Assembly: GCA_003971905.1 (NCBI GenBank)
Contig: RSEE01000009.1
Coordinates: 682,001-746,000, forward strand
Direction: 5' to 3'
Length of the DNA stretch: 64,000 nt
DNA from: Moniliella sp. 'wahieum'
Taxonomy: Eukaryota; Basidiomycota; Moniliellomycetes; Moniliellales; Moniliellaceae
Part shown: in pieces, positions 45,831-57,723 of the stretch
Position numbering within the stretch: the stretch's first letter is position 1
How the letters are laid out: each line of letters starts with the position of its first letter
Notes under the pieces: generated by a model
Told to the model about the DNA's origin: nothing
Seen by the model: only the letters and a program-made list of their open reading frames with translations
The model's database searches: none
Made by a program: the position numbers and the translations under genes

Positions 45831-48699
45831 GGTTCGCTTTCCCTCCCACTGTCTGCTTCTCTCCCTTTTTGTCCCCTTTGGCGGAGGCGCCAAAAGGCAG
45901 GTTTGAAGACGAAGACTGGTCGGGAGAGGAGGTTTTGTTCGCAGGAAGGGTGCCACGGTTCCTATCCTTGTGGGCTCTCTTGCTTTCTTTTACTGGCTAA
46001 AAGAGGCCTCTTATAACGCGTATTATCTCCTTGTCGCCCCTCTTTCTCTCTTCTCGTATCACCATGTGTACTTATTTTTCCGCCCGTTTACACCGAAACC
46101 CCCCCTCCACCCTTTTGTTGGTACCGCCATATGTATTTACTTCCCCCCCCACTCCTCACTAGGACGGTTAGGACGATAGCCCAACAGAGTGAGAGCATCC
46201 TTCTTTGAGCAAAGGGTGTGCTGTGACTTGTGGTCCGATGGGAGAGCAGCAGGTCAAGTACTAATTGCCAGACGGATGAATGGAATAATCGCGGTATAAT
46301 CATTGAACACAGTGTATGCGCTAACTACTGACTGGGGCCGGGCCAGGAGTCTACCTCCCGCGCCTGTACAAGATTATCCCGTGGATTCTCAACGTGTGCT
46401 ACAAGAGACTTTCCAAACCGGAGGTCGCGTGGATACGACGGAGTGTGGTAGACATCCAAGCGGTGAACCATCCACTTTGAGACTCATCACTGTATTCGTT
46501 CCACCGCCCAAACGTCTTGCTTGCCATAATCTTGGGGGCGTATAGTATCCTCGTGTCGTCATATAACCAGAGAGAAGAAGGGCTCTTGGGTGCGTGTCAG
46601 GAAACGGAGATGGGGGAAGGGAAGCAAATGGATTGCATACATCTATGGACGCACAGGAGGTATATGTACCTCCTCAGGAAGGGGGCACAGTCGAGAGGTG
46701 GACACAGGATCTCCCAACTGATAAGAATCACGCCATAGTGCCCATACGGGCCTAGTGGGCCAAGGGCCCCCTAGCACGGCGTGAGTCTGACAGTGCGGCT
46801 GTGGTATTCGGAACTCTGTCGCATTCTGCTGGCTTCCAGCAGTCGAGGCAGCACCTTATCCCAGCAGTCCAAATACGTTGCGGTTCGCTCGAGCACCACC
46901 CTCTGGACTCGATGTGGAGGTGGGGGCCGGGCATTGACCGTACGAACTGAAGGATGGGCCCCACACCGACTCGTCCAAGGCACCACACCTGGACTGGGTG
47001 CCGGCGCAAGCCTTGAATGGCATGCCACCACAATTGCACATGCTGCGGATTCAACGGCTCAAGAATGGGGCTGGCGAACCGTTGAGCGTCTGGAGCAGGC
47101 CCTTTCGGCACTTCTCCCCTGTCTAATCCTCCCCTCCCACGCACGTAGGCAGGACCACAAGTCCATCCTCCCGAATCAGGGCCAGTTGTCGTTCGGCGCA
47201 CGTGCGAAGGTTGGCGGCGGGTTCTGGCGCCCTTGATCTCGCCAACAACGCCAGTGGAACACAGCCGGTAATCAGCCCCCCACAGCCGATGGGACGGATC
47301 ACAACACAAAGCAGGGCCGTCGCAGATGCAGGCCCATCCCAACGTCAGGGCCGAAAGTCAAATAAGAAAAGAAGCGTGGATTGGCCTTTGAAGAGCGCAC
47401 ACGTTCTTTGACGAACATGTATGCGCCCAGTACCTTCACTTATTCCATGCCCCCGCCGTCAACCGAGACTGAATGGGCTGCTCGCACCGACTGGGTCGGG
47501 TCACTCCTCTTCCGGCGGTCGCCAGCATTGAAGCGGCTCGCATTGGCACCTTGCCTCGTCCCCAACAGATCGTCCGCACCGAAGTGGTTCGTGCCACCTC
47601 CCCCCTCTGCCATCCCAAATGCGGTGTAATGCAGGGGGCGCGCCTCCCATCGGGCACTCAAGGCTGATGGCCAGAGGTCGGGCGCTCCCTTTTCAGGCTC
47701 CGCTGCAGGGACAATGTCTCCCCTTGATGAATGAGCTTTTGCATGTGTGGGTTGCTCGCCACCATCACAAGTACCCTGATCCTCTCCCCCGTTCTCCGAC
47801 GAAGGAGGGACAAGCTCCATTCTCTCGTTTCCTGTTACGATCGATCTTTTCCGGTTGCGTCCAGAATCAAACACGTTTTCTCGATCAGACACATAGCCTT
47901 GATCTAGCACGTTACAATCGCCAACCAGAAAGGTTTGGCCTGTGCGGTTTCGACGTACCTTTTGGAAATCTGGGTTGGACAAGTGGACATGTGGCCTGGT
48001 GGACTTTTGGGCTTGTGGTACCACGAACGGGGCTGGGTCACTCGCCGGCACCTGGCCTGGGGCTTTCATCCGCCGTTGCCCCTGACCCAGGAGAATCGGC
48101 GAGGCAGATGGAGGCGGTCATGCAGGGGCCGCAAAAAAGCATCGCATGGCTTCCCATCCGCTCGGTTCGCACATCTCCCAAGTCGTTCCGCGTGGTGGCG
48201 ATGGTGGTGGGCAATGGCGCGAGTGCTGGGCATGACGGCATAAGCGAGCCAGTCTCTCAGCGCGCTCTTTTGTCGGCGTAACGACGACCGCATCGTAACT
48301 TGCTATTGCCGCTGCGGGCTGCCATTGCACATTTCAAATCCATCCCCTCCGCTTTGCCCAAGGGATGTCCAAGCGGATCTAGGGACGAGGAGCTGCTGTA
48401 CATGTGGCAAGGTGGGCAGTGCACACCGGCTCGGCCCGTAGTATACCGTGTCTGAAGCCTCCGGGGCTTAGGCGCTTAGGGACGGGTAGAGGCAGGGGAG
48501 GACAAACACTGCCGACTTGCGTCGTATTTCTCCGTCAACGCGTCCATGCAGGTCCAAGAGCTGTGGATGACCTAATCACGTGGGCCACCGAGCCGAGTTG
48601 TGGGCGTCGCAACTGACATCCTCCCGGGCCGTAACCATTCCCGTACCTCGCCATGGCCAACTCTCAGCTTCCAGCCCCCCGCGCGCAAAAACATCAACA
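45831..48699. other. Intergenic and decayed-repeat DNA upstream of the Ty3 relic
   Basis: No intact gene. 46390-46600 resembles the right end of the window (63830-64000) and is listed separately. 46750-48300 has long but featureless overlapping ORFs on both strands and could be the decayed gag and leader of the retroelement; I see no gag domain. Confidence 0.45.
46390..46605 (+). repeat. Dispersed repeat copy (family R, right part)
   Basis: Aligns by eye with 63835-64000. Shared words in order are GACATCC, GAACCAT, TTGAGACT, CGTAGTATCCTC or CGTATAGTATCCTC, GTCGTCA, AACCAG and GGCTCTTG followed by GTGCGT. Divergence is substantial, roughly a quarter to a third of positions. Confidence 0.65.
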
Positions 48700-48804
48700 A
48701 CAACGATTAATGACTACGAGCCGATGGACTAGATGGAGTGGAGGTGTCCGTGGGGCAGATTCCGGCTCACTGTTGAAGTCGACAGTACGCCAGTCACACC
48801 CGTG

Positions 48805-49160
48805 AGGGTGATCTCTGCATGCGTTGCGGGCACGCGGGTCATTGGCGTAACGAGTGCCCCTTGGGCCAGAATGGCAATTGCCCCGGGCAGTGTGGCCGTC
48901 GGTTTTGGCCCCAAGGGATGTCTAATCGGAGTCGCCGGGCCAAGGGGGGTCGGGCCAGGCGAACGAGAGGGCAGCTCGTCGAGCGCGCTGGAGCAGGCGC
49001 GCCATAGGGGCAGGGGCCCCGCCGGATGTGTGCCACGTCCACCTACTCCTGCCGACGGTCGTCTAGCTACCGCGCCTACATGTTTCCAGACGGACTTGGG
49101 CACGCAACCACGTTATTAAGCCTAGTGGACACGGGGGTCGAGAGGTCGTTTATTGACCGC
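48805..49160 (+). pseudogene. gag zinc knuckle and protease remnant
   Basis: C-x2-C-x4-H-x4-C nucleic-acid-binding knuckle in one frame (about 48811-48860), then about 250 bp later the DTG protease active site in another frame. The parts are in the normal Ty3 order but broken by frameshifts and stops, so the segment is non-functional as read. Confidence 0.75.
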
Positions 49161-49549
49161 GGAGAAGTGCGCATTACGGGTACGTCCTGACTCCCCTCCC
49201 TGCCCCCCGCAGGTGCGGCTATTGGATGGGCGAAGGATCTGGTCAGATCAGGTTACTCACTCTTTCCTTTTGTCTTTTAACCTAGGAAGTCGAACGTTCA
49301 GCCACGAGTTCCTCGTTACGTCGATTCCGCGTATGCCGCGGTCTTGGGTACCAACTTTCTGTACGCCAATAAGGTGTCGCTCTCCTTTGCTCGAGATGGT
49401 TCAGACGAGCTTAGCTTTAAGGGCGATGGTCCCCCGATCGAGTGTTGTGGCATCATGAACATAATTACGAGCTTCAACAAGATGACGATCTCGTCGGCCG
49501 GCAAGTGTGGGTCCACGATCAGGGAGGTGGTGGCTACGCCCTGAGAGAT

Positions 49550-50733
49550 TCAAGGTGCTCAAGCCGAGACCGAGACTGATAGAGGCGTACAAGGACCAAT
49601 CGCCCGAGGGAGAGGTGATCGAAGCCATACGGGGGCTCAAGGAGCACGACAGTGGATACGAGGCCATCGTGGCGGGAGTGGAAGAGGGCTGTATACCGCA
49701 GGGATATGAGGTGCGCAACGGGTTTCTCTACTTCCAAGAGGCGCTCTACGTACCCGACCGTCCGAATCACTGCGGTATATACCTTACTTTACGATCACCA
49801 CGACAAGCCCGAGGTTGCGCACCAAGGAAGAGAGCCCACGTACGATCAGCTGAGGCCTTGGTACGATTGGCCTGGAATGACCTTCGATGTGCGTCGCTAC
49901 GTGGGAATGTGCTCGTCGTGTCAAACTGCGAACAGCCGCCGCCATCGCCCCTATGGTTTACTGCATCCGTTGGAAATACCAGCCCGGCCTTGGTCCAGTT
50001 TCAGCATGGATCATTTCGGTCCCTTGCCAGAGGGAGGGCTTGGAAGCAAGGGTGAGACGCTGAACATGTGGGGGTTGATCAGCTGTCCAAGATGGTGGTG
50101 CTCATGCCATACAGCTCGAGCGACACCGCAGGTCGCTTGTTTGAGCGGCTGACGGTGAAGGTGTTCCACGTGTGCGGGTTGTCTACCCAGATCGTGAGCG
50201 GCAAAGGTCCCTTGTCCACTTCCTCCCAGGTGCGTGGCTTTTGCGACAAAAATGGCATTAGCCAATGCATGGCCACTACCCAGCACCCCCAGTCCGATGC
50301 GACTTGATTACGACTCATCTGCGCCAATTCGTTAGCCATATACAATCCGATTGGGTCGAATACCTTCCCTCAGCCGCATTCACGCTCAACACTGCTCACT
50401 CCGCCTCAACAGGATTGTCTCCGTTCTACAGCATGCATGGGTTCCCGTCGCGCAAACCAGGAGACCCAGCCGCCCAGCCGGGTGGGCCAGAGGAGGAACA
50501 TCAAGTGGTCCAGGCCGAGGTAACTGAGGCGGCCAAGGAAGCTTTGGAAAAGGCACGCAAGCGAGCCAAGCGCTATGTCGATCGGCTCCGGAATGAGGAA
50601 ACCCCGGATGCTTCAGACACGTTACTACGACCCACAGCCGGTGCGTCCGCAGCCTTGCCGCATGTGCAGCCGCCTCCGCTTCATGCCCAAAGGCCTCTCC
50701 GTGCGTGTGCGGCTGATGCATGCCCGCAGTGAG
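49550..50733 (+). pseudogene. Ty3/gypsy integrase remnant
   Basis: The linker EAIRGLKEHDSGYEAIVAGV is followed by the HHCC zinc-binding module (HDKPEVAHQG about 49800, GMCSSCQTAN about 49905-49935). The core then starts with SFSMDHFGPLPEG (first catalytic Asp, about 50009). Near 50191 the expected second catalytic Asp of the SDRG/SDKG motif reads Gly (IVSGKGP). TQHPQSDAT follows, then after a break LRQFVSHIQSDWVEYLPSA, NTAHSASTGLSPFYSMHGF and a Lys/Arg-rich coiled segment to 50733. Frameshifts occur near 49780, 50050 and 50305. Confidence 0.82.
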
Positions 50734-51128
50734 AGGTCCTTTTGACGACTCGACGTTCGCACCCGACGAACTTGGAATAGTGACAAGCCCAGAGCACGCT
50801 GGCGAGGAGGGGTCTGACAGGCTGACCCCAAAATGGGTGTGATCCAGCCAGTCTCCTCGTTGCGAGCACCCGCAAGAAGGGTGTGCCTTGCAACCCCAAT
50901 GGGGTAACGAGCAGCACACTGCCCCTAACCCACCCCCTGCGCTGGATGTGGGACAGACCAAAACAGGATACTTAGAGTTTTGGTTTTGATGCAGCATATG
51001 CTTCTCTCTACCTGTGATCCAATCCAATTAAATACCGCGGTCCCCTCCTCTTCTCGCCCTCCTCCTCACCACCATCACCATCCATCCATCCCCTCCCCTA
51101 CCCGCTACCCAGTCACCTCACGAAGACC
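50734..51128. other. Possible 3' flank or LTR of the Ty3 relic plus promoter of the next gene
   Basis: No gene. TTAAATACC near 51028 followed by a pyrimidine-rich leader with CCATCACCATCACCATCC precedes the next start codon at 51129. I could not find a matching upstream copy to prove an LTR. Confidence 0.35.
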
Positions 51129-52553
51129 ATGCCTGCAATAAGCAACGCAACCGGTGCCAGCGGCAGTGTGCCGCTCCTCCACCCCAGCGCCAAGCACACC
51201 CGGGCGGATATGGAGGCCGATGACATCTTCCAATCCGACGTCTTTGGCCGGCCGGCAAAGCGAGTATGTACCCTTTTCCTTTTGCTCACACTGGGCGAAG
51301 AATCGTCCTAACATGAAAGAACAGCTACCGACGGTCCATTCACCTCCCGTTACCAGTTCCCCCACCGCGTCTGCTTCACCCAGCCCAATGGCCAAGCGCC
51401 CGTTTTCGTTCCTGCGAGACGAGGATGAGGAGAGGACATAGGGACTCGTACCCCCCGTCCTACCAAGAAGCTGCGCTCAAAACAGCTCCCCAAACCGGAG
51501 CCCAAGTGGAAGTCAAAGCTCAAGACTACCTCCGCGAGCGGGTGGAGGTACCCGGCGAACGATTTCTTTACCGCCACGTACCCAATAGGAGCATGATGAG
51601 AGGGGGGGGCGCAGGGAAGCGAACCGTCATGTTCAATGCCGACCTTGAGGTGATCCTCGATCAGTTTGAACAAAATCTCCGCCATCTTGGAGCCAAAGCG
51701 TGGGACGACAACACCGCTTCCTCCTCCTCCGAATCGTCAGACGAGGAGTAGGACGACGGGGGGTGAGTGAGGAATACTCGGAGCCCCATGAGGCCTCGGC
51801 GCAGGACCTGAGCAACATGGGGGCGTCATGCCGGTTTGGCCTGAACCATGATTTGTTCCGTTCCACCTAGTCCGAGAAGAGGACGATGTGGACACAACAG
51901 ACAGTGGACCATCAAGCTCACACCTTGGTCTCACTTTGATCGTCCCACCCTCCTCCACATTTGCGAAGGAGGTGAACGAAGCTGGCAAGCAACGACGACC
52001 CTTCAAGTTCTACGATCCCGCTTATGGCCCCCGACGACCGGGGGAGTCTGATCCGCATAAAGAAGAGCAAAGCGATGGGCACCTCTTCCCTCACCCTGAT
52101 CCCCTGCACACCTTTGCCCCAGGGTGTGCACAGACAAACGGCGACAGGTTCCGTCCCTTCTGGCACGGCACCTTCTTTCTTCCCAATACACACTTCAGGA
52201 GTTTGCGGTGCAGCAAGTGGGGAGGCCCATCGCTCCACCATCTGTCTATGAAGCAGCAATGCAAGTTTTTCAACAGCCCCGAATGGGACCGCCACCAAGA
52301 GTTGAAAACGAAGATTGAAGCGGCCTTGGAGAAGGACAAGCGGAGCGTGGCCGTGTGGCGCGCGGAGACGTGGCCACTTAAAAGGCAATTCGAGCCAGCT
52401 CACATTGTCGAAGCCAAGATGCTGACTGAGTTTGGCTTCAGTGTTTCGTGGCCAATGCCCCATAACGCGCAAGCGGGGGTGGGCATTGAGCTGATCGGGC
52501 TGGATAACATGGGGTGGTACTGGCCCCCTTGGCTGACCAAGGTGATGGCGTAG
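51129..52553 (+). CDS. Hypothetical protein, broken or multi-exon, next to the retroelement
   Basis: Family not recognised. The start MPAISNATGASGSVPLL has a good context. An intron at 51264-51324 (GTATGT, CCTAAC branch, ACAG) joins VFGRPAKR to LPTVHSPPVTSSPTASASPS. A frame change near 51435 follows, and a segment ends SSESSDEE with TAG at 51749. A candidate intron 51761-51869 (GTGAGT...CCTAG) leads into EEDDVDTTDSGPSSSHLGL, FAKEVNEAGKQRRPFKFYDP, FKFYDPAYGPRRPGE, CKFFNSPEWDRHQELKTKIE and FGFSVSWPMPHNAQAGVG, ending at 52553; another frame stays open to 52819. Acidic and Ser-rich regions alternate with a more structured C-terminal part. It may be one gene with an error at the 51749 stop, or two genes. 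No function is assigned. Confidence 0.42.
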
Positions 52554-53561
52554 ATGCACACTACTTGGCCAACCTGGAGCCTGGCCTCCACCTCTTTGTC
52601 GTGGCCATGGTCGACGTGCCTAACTTTTTCCCAACTGAACAAAAAAGGCGGAAGAGCACTACGTCTGTAGTGCCAGAACCTCGGTGGTTGAGACTCTCCC
52701 CCTCGCCGCCCCCACTTTTGCCTCATTCATCCTATGGGTGTACGCCACCCTTCCAAGTCCCGTCTCAGAATCGTACGACGGTTTGCCTGGTCCAATTTGC
52801 CCACGACTCTAAAGATTGATAGCAGAGTAGATATAGGAAAGAGGCCGATGAACTCACCGGACCGTCAGTAGAAAAAGGTAGCTCGGATCCATCCCCATTT
52901 CCATGGTTGGAAGTGTTGCGGTCAACAATGTAACGATTAACATATTCTACTTTTAGGGCATAGGATGGCCACGTCCTCGTCGCTCTTCATTCCTTCTCAG
53001 CCAATGGCATCCGACCTTGCTTGCACAACAGAGCGCATCACTTTTGTTCACCCATAACCCCCTAGCAGCTCTCAAACATCCCAACCTCTCCGTCCCCGCT
53101 TGCCGAATGCTCCAGGTTCCATCACTCGCGAAAGTCACTACTACCATCGCTTTCCTTCCACGCAACCTCGTCTCCACCACCTCCACACCGGCTCGTTGTG
53201 GGTGTGAGTGTCGAGGATGGAACATACGAGCTAGATGATGGGAACCCGTGCCGACTGAGTAGGGGAGCGGGGGGGCGGGAGTGTGCGGTGCAATCGATCT
53301 TAGGCGGGGTGGGGTGCGCTTGTGCCCCCTGTACTGGCCATATGTTCGCTGAGAGAGATGTGACAGGGTTAGGACATAAGACAGCAGCGGAGAGAGATCT
53401 ATAGAGAGACAGAGTGCAATTAAGATCAAAAACAGGGGATGCGAGTAGGTAGCATACAGGCCCATGCAGAAAGCAGGCCTTGGAGGAACAGTAGTAGGTG
53501 GCGCAGGAGGGTGGGAAAGCATGGAGATGACAATGCAATGACCGGATAGAGATGCGCGGGA
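52554..53561. other. Intergenic region
   Basis: May include a 3' extension of the previous gene to 52819. The rest has no supported gene; it carries 3' ends of two convergent genes. Confidence 0.4.
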
Positions 53562-56364
53562 CTAGAACGATACTGTAGGATAGTCGCCAGGCCCAGATAC
53601 AGGAAGGCGGCCGTAAAGCGGGGTAAATAGGTCCTCCATCGGCGACGTGTCGCTGAGCGTGACTGCCGGCAGCGTTGATGCGGGCAGAGGCAGTGCTTCC
53701 CCCCTACCCCCTTGGCCAATCGGCATGGGAGATTGAGAAATGATAGAGGCCCTTCGGGTGGAAGTGGTCTCTTCTTCTGGCAATGCCACGGGGGGCATCG
53801 GGGTGGAGTGGAAACTGAAGTCGCGTAAGCTGTCTGATAGAGCTGTACTCGTGGGGTGGGCAAGGGAAAGAGCGAATGGCTCGATCCTCGGTCGTTCGCC
53901 TGACCTAAAAATCGAGGCGGCGATCCAAAAGGGGTGGTGGAAAGGGGTGAAGGGGATGAGCCCAACTGGAAGTCCGACATGGCCCTTGACAGAGGGAGCG
54001 GTTGTTTCTCTTCTTCTCGCGGGGTTTGGAGGAATGGAATGGGCGTGGTGGGCAAACTGCTGCCGTCCAAGGGAGACGCCATTGCTCGTTCAGGGCGCAA
54101 AGACCAAAGACCCTCTGCACCTTCTGGATGTAGGCCGTTGGAACTAGGCAAGCTGAGCCCTGACGATTGCTGCGTCGCAGCCATACCGATCCCAGCACCC
54201 ATCAAGTACTCCATTGGTTTGGGTGAGATGGACAGGCGGGATGGGTAGCTTGTCGGCGGCTGATAGTCCCGTGTCACATTTGACAACGTCCGCTTGCGCA
54301 ATAGGGTTGGCATCGCCTGCAAGTGAGCCTGGGGCGATAAGTGCAGTGAGGGGTCTGAAGGCGGCGAGAGGAGGCCAGCATGCAGATGCCCCTGCACCGA
54401 GAGCGAATGGGATTGGTTCTGCCCGGGTCTCTCCAGCGGATCTAGCCCACTGGCGATCGACGTAGACTGCGAGGGTTCCGGCGCACTGGACGACGGAGGG
54501 ATAGATAGGGCATACCGTCAAAAGACGGCATACCCTGCATTGGCAAATTCAGCGACAACGCGTTAGACGACGACACTGAGACAGCCATGTCGGGCGCTCC
54601 TGGGGCAAAGAGGGGAGGCGCGGGCAAGAGTTGCTGGTATTTTATAGGGTATGAAGCCGTGGGCAAAGCACTGGTCATTGTTTGTGTTGTATCCATCGAA
54701 CCATGTAGCCCGTTAGCACGCGCTGTCGTAGGCCGCGTGAGAAGAGAGATGCGTGCTGCAGGTGAGGACTGCGACGGGGTGGGTTCCATGCACTCAAGGT
54801 CCCAAGCCAGAACAAGTTGCACCGTGCCCACTTTCTGACCAGATGAAAGCTCGTCGTCTCCCTCCGACACCTTGTTGCACGATTGGGGAAGCATTGGTTC
54901 ATTGGCCACGACAAATTCTTGGATCAGCGAGATGCCAGCAACGGCCATTGCAAGGGCAGCGCGTTCGCTTGGTTCTTTGCCAAAAGTTGCTGATTCATTG
55001 GGCTTCTGGTAGTTGACGGGATGGTTCCGACTCAACAAGTCGGCCCAAAAGTCGGTGGCAAAGGGGGCATAGTGCATGTAGGAATACTGAGGAGCTCCTT
55101 CGCCTGCCTTGTCCGTGATCGACTGAGTGGAGATGTGTCTGGGATGATCCAGGGGCTCAATGAGAGAAAGAATGCGTTTACCATGGGAAAAGACAGTGGT
55201 AACGGATGTGAGCCGGCGCGAATCGGTGCTGCTGATAGTCAGCTGGGTGCTGAACTGGTCGAAGTCAGGAAGAAAAACGTCGGCCTGCGGGATACTGAGG
55301 GGGCGTAGATGTGCAGGAAGGGGCAAGACATTCGGTCGAACATGTGGAGCAACTGGGGAAACCGGACTTGGCCCAAATGTATTGTGTCGATACTCTTGCT
55401 CCCGCCAATCAGGCTGGTGCAGGGAACAGCACCGGGATCCATGGTAGTGTACATGTGCCGATTCTCACTGTCGCTGCAGTGAACCCACATAGAAAAGCTC
55501 GAGGGGATCATGTGTGGCATTTGGTCCGGCGGGGGAGGCGCAGTGACGGTAGGGTCCGTAAAACGAGTAACGTTGCCCTTGATCGTTTCGGTCACGTTTT
55601 CCCAGCCCGGAACACCGTATGGGCCACTCAGGCCGCCGTACCCTGAACTAGCCAGCGTAAGAGCATACATCATCCCACCCGCCGGCACATAGAAGTCATC
55701 TTCGGAACGTGGTTCGGCGATGAGGTGCAGAAACTCAACGTCATCTTTACGTACATTCTTGAGGACTTGGATGTGGCTCGACACCTGCTTGCGCGTGCGT
55801 TGTTTGCCAGTCTTGCGATGGATGTAGTCAGCAATGAGCTCGTTGCGCCCACAGGCCTTGCCATGCACCAACACTTTGCGTCTCCCAAGTTTGGGGATGA
55901 ATCGAAGCGCTGGTAAATATAAAAAAGTAAAGGTCAATGGTGAGTCTACAAAAGACAGCGGAGAAACACTCTGTTCGTTACTTACCCTCCCAAAACGCCA
56001 CTTCAACATCGTCAGGCCATACATCCGTGTTCTTCGCAATCGTACCCTTGCTGGACGCTGACTTAATAGGGGTACTATTAGGCGTCGTTTGGTCCGGCAG
56101 ATTAGGTTGCGAAGGTGGAACGGTAGAGCCCCCCTCAGAAGTAGTAGGATCCACTTGGGTGGATGACGCAGGGTCAGGGGCACGGAGGGGGGTGCTTGGA
56201 CCAGGCTCGGATTTTCCGTCGGGGGGTTGGAGAGATGATGTGGATGAGCTGACCGTGGGGGCGAAGGCATCTTCCAAGCTACTGGTGCTGGTACTGGGAG
56301 TGACCCCTGCCGTATCGACGGAAGCATGGGTGCGCCGGCGCTTATGGGTCGTGGCAGCCCTCAT
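53562..56364 (-). CDS. TEA/ATTS-domain transcription factor
   Basis: DNA-binding regulator of the TEF-1/AbaA/Tec1 family. The start is chosen at [17 protein letters not shown] (56364), a basic segment followed by a Ser/Thr/Pro-rich linker. Exon 1 ends [12 protein letters not shown]; the intron is 55910-55985 (GTAAGT...ACCAG). Exon 2 continues [40 protein letters not shown] and [20 protein letters not shown]. This is a complete three-helix TEA domain including the recognition helix with [10 protein letters not shown]. The following region ([69 protein letters not shown]) resembles the beta-rich C-terminal cofactor-binding domain of the family. The tail is Ser/Pro-rich to the stop at 53562. Breaks lie near 55320, 54500, 54250 and 53800. 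The exact targets are unknown; relatives control development and filamentation. Confidence 0.93.
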
Positions 56365-57508
56365 AGTCAGGTCGGGGTCGAGGCTGAGGTCGAGCTGAGG
56401 GCCGGAGCGGCTGGGGCGTCCGGCACAGCTTCCTGGGTAAGGGCAGACGAGGGAGAAGGCGATATGTGGGCAGCAAGGCAGAAAGGAGGTCCTGGGGGCG
56501 TGGCCGCTTGTGCAGGCGGCGCAGAAGCTGTGGTTGCAGCGGGATCCGATGACGGCAGCCACGGTTCAGGCATAGCAGCGGCAGGCGGGGGGCTGGGAAA
56601 AGGGAGCGTTGGCGGTGAACGCTGAGCGTTGGCAGTGCCGTGGGGGAGAGGGGAGGCGGTAAGACGACGAGCCACGAGAGGGAAGCGATGGAGGTGGAGC
56701 AGAGGAGGCAGGGGAGGCACACAGAGAGGGGACCGCAGACGGAGCAGACGGGGGAGGGGGCAGAGAAGGAGCGGTTATTAATTATTGCTGCAATGGCCGA
56801 GCTGGGTTGTGCCGCTACTCCCTGCCGCCCAGTGCTGCACCCGCGCAGGCCAGCGCTCTGCAACACCCGGCGACTATGCTGCGTGCATGGAGGTCACCGG
56901 TCACCGATAGTGGGGAACGGGGGTCGATTGATCATATTGATGGCAGATGGCAGATGGCTGACCGGCATCCACTATATCCACACTGCACCCGAGTTGCAGC
57001 GGGTGAATATGGTGAATGGTGTCCAAGAGGAAAGCACGGCGCCACTTTGGGTGCCCGGTAGCAGCGGCCAGTGTCCTGGTGGCTGGAGGCGAGCCGGTGG
57101 TGACCGATGATCCGGTGAAATATGGTCGATGAGGTCGATGATGTGGATGATGCACGACGCGTGACGTGTGATATACGATACAATTGTCTCTGGTGGGACG
57201 CGTGGCGCACGACCGGTACGTGTAGCTGCCCCGCAGGGTGCAGTCTGAGATCTGTTGAGATCTAAGGTCTGGATCTGACCTCCATCTAGCCTTCCCTGTG
57301 CCTTCCCTCTTGAAGCTCTTGAAGAGCTTGCTTGACGCTCCTGAAGCTCTTAAGCTTGAAGCTCTTCAAGACGAAGAAGCTGCAATGTCCAACGCCACTT
57401 TCAGGCCAAAGCGTCACAGGCCACAGTAACCTGTCGACATCCTGCATTGCTTATTGTTTTTACTACCAATCGTCCTGCCGTTGATTAGAGCCAAACAACG
57501 GTCACATC

Positions 57509-57533
57509 GCCACTAGTCACTAGTCACTAACCA
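57509..57533 (+). repeat. ACTAGTC heptamer array, about 3 copies
   Basis: ACTAGT palindrome plus C. A second, looser set lies at 57855-57930. Confidence 0.8.
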
Positions 57534-57723
57534 AGAGCTGGAGACGGAGCCTGAGGTAGGCCTGAGGCCTGAGGGCCTGACGCGTGACGGAGCCCGATGG
57601 CCGACTGCATTTGGGGCGTACGCTGGCGTACTTTGGTTGCTGCGATGCGGTGGGTGTGGATCATCGATCAGCTCTGAGCCTGAGCGCTCAGGCCGAGCGT
57701 TCATCGTGACGCGTGACGCGTGT

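Larger units (their letters stand above)
48700..50733 (+). mobile_element. Decayed Ty3/gypsy LTR retroelement, reverse transcriptase and RNase H missing
   Basis: A plus-strand relic. A CCHC zinc knuckle (LCMRCGHAGHWRNECP, about 48811-48860) is followed by an aspartic-protease site (LVDTGVERSFIDRG, about 49117-49160) and a protease end (LGTNFLYANKVSLSF, about 49340-49390). Integrase sequence then begins by about 49560. Only about 160 bp separates protease from integrase, so the reverse transcriptase and RNase H, normally over 1 kb, are absent. Many frame breaks and stops are present. I did not identify paired LTRs or target-site duplications. This is a fungal retrotransposon, not an infectious virus. 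Confidence 0.85.

Noticed and set aside
47440-48069. 209-codon minus-strand ORF upstream of the Ty3 relic
   Set aside because: Polar and featureless, with a plus-strand ORF of equal length over the same interval; probably chance in decayed element DNA.
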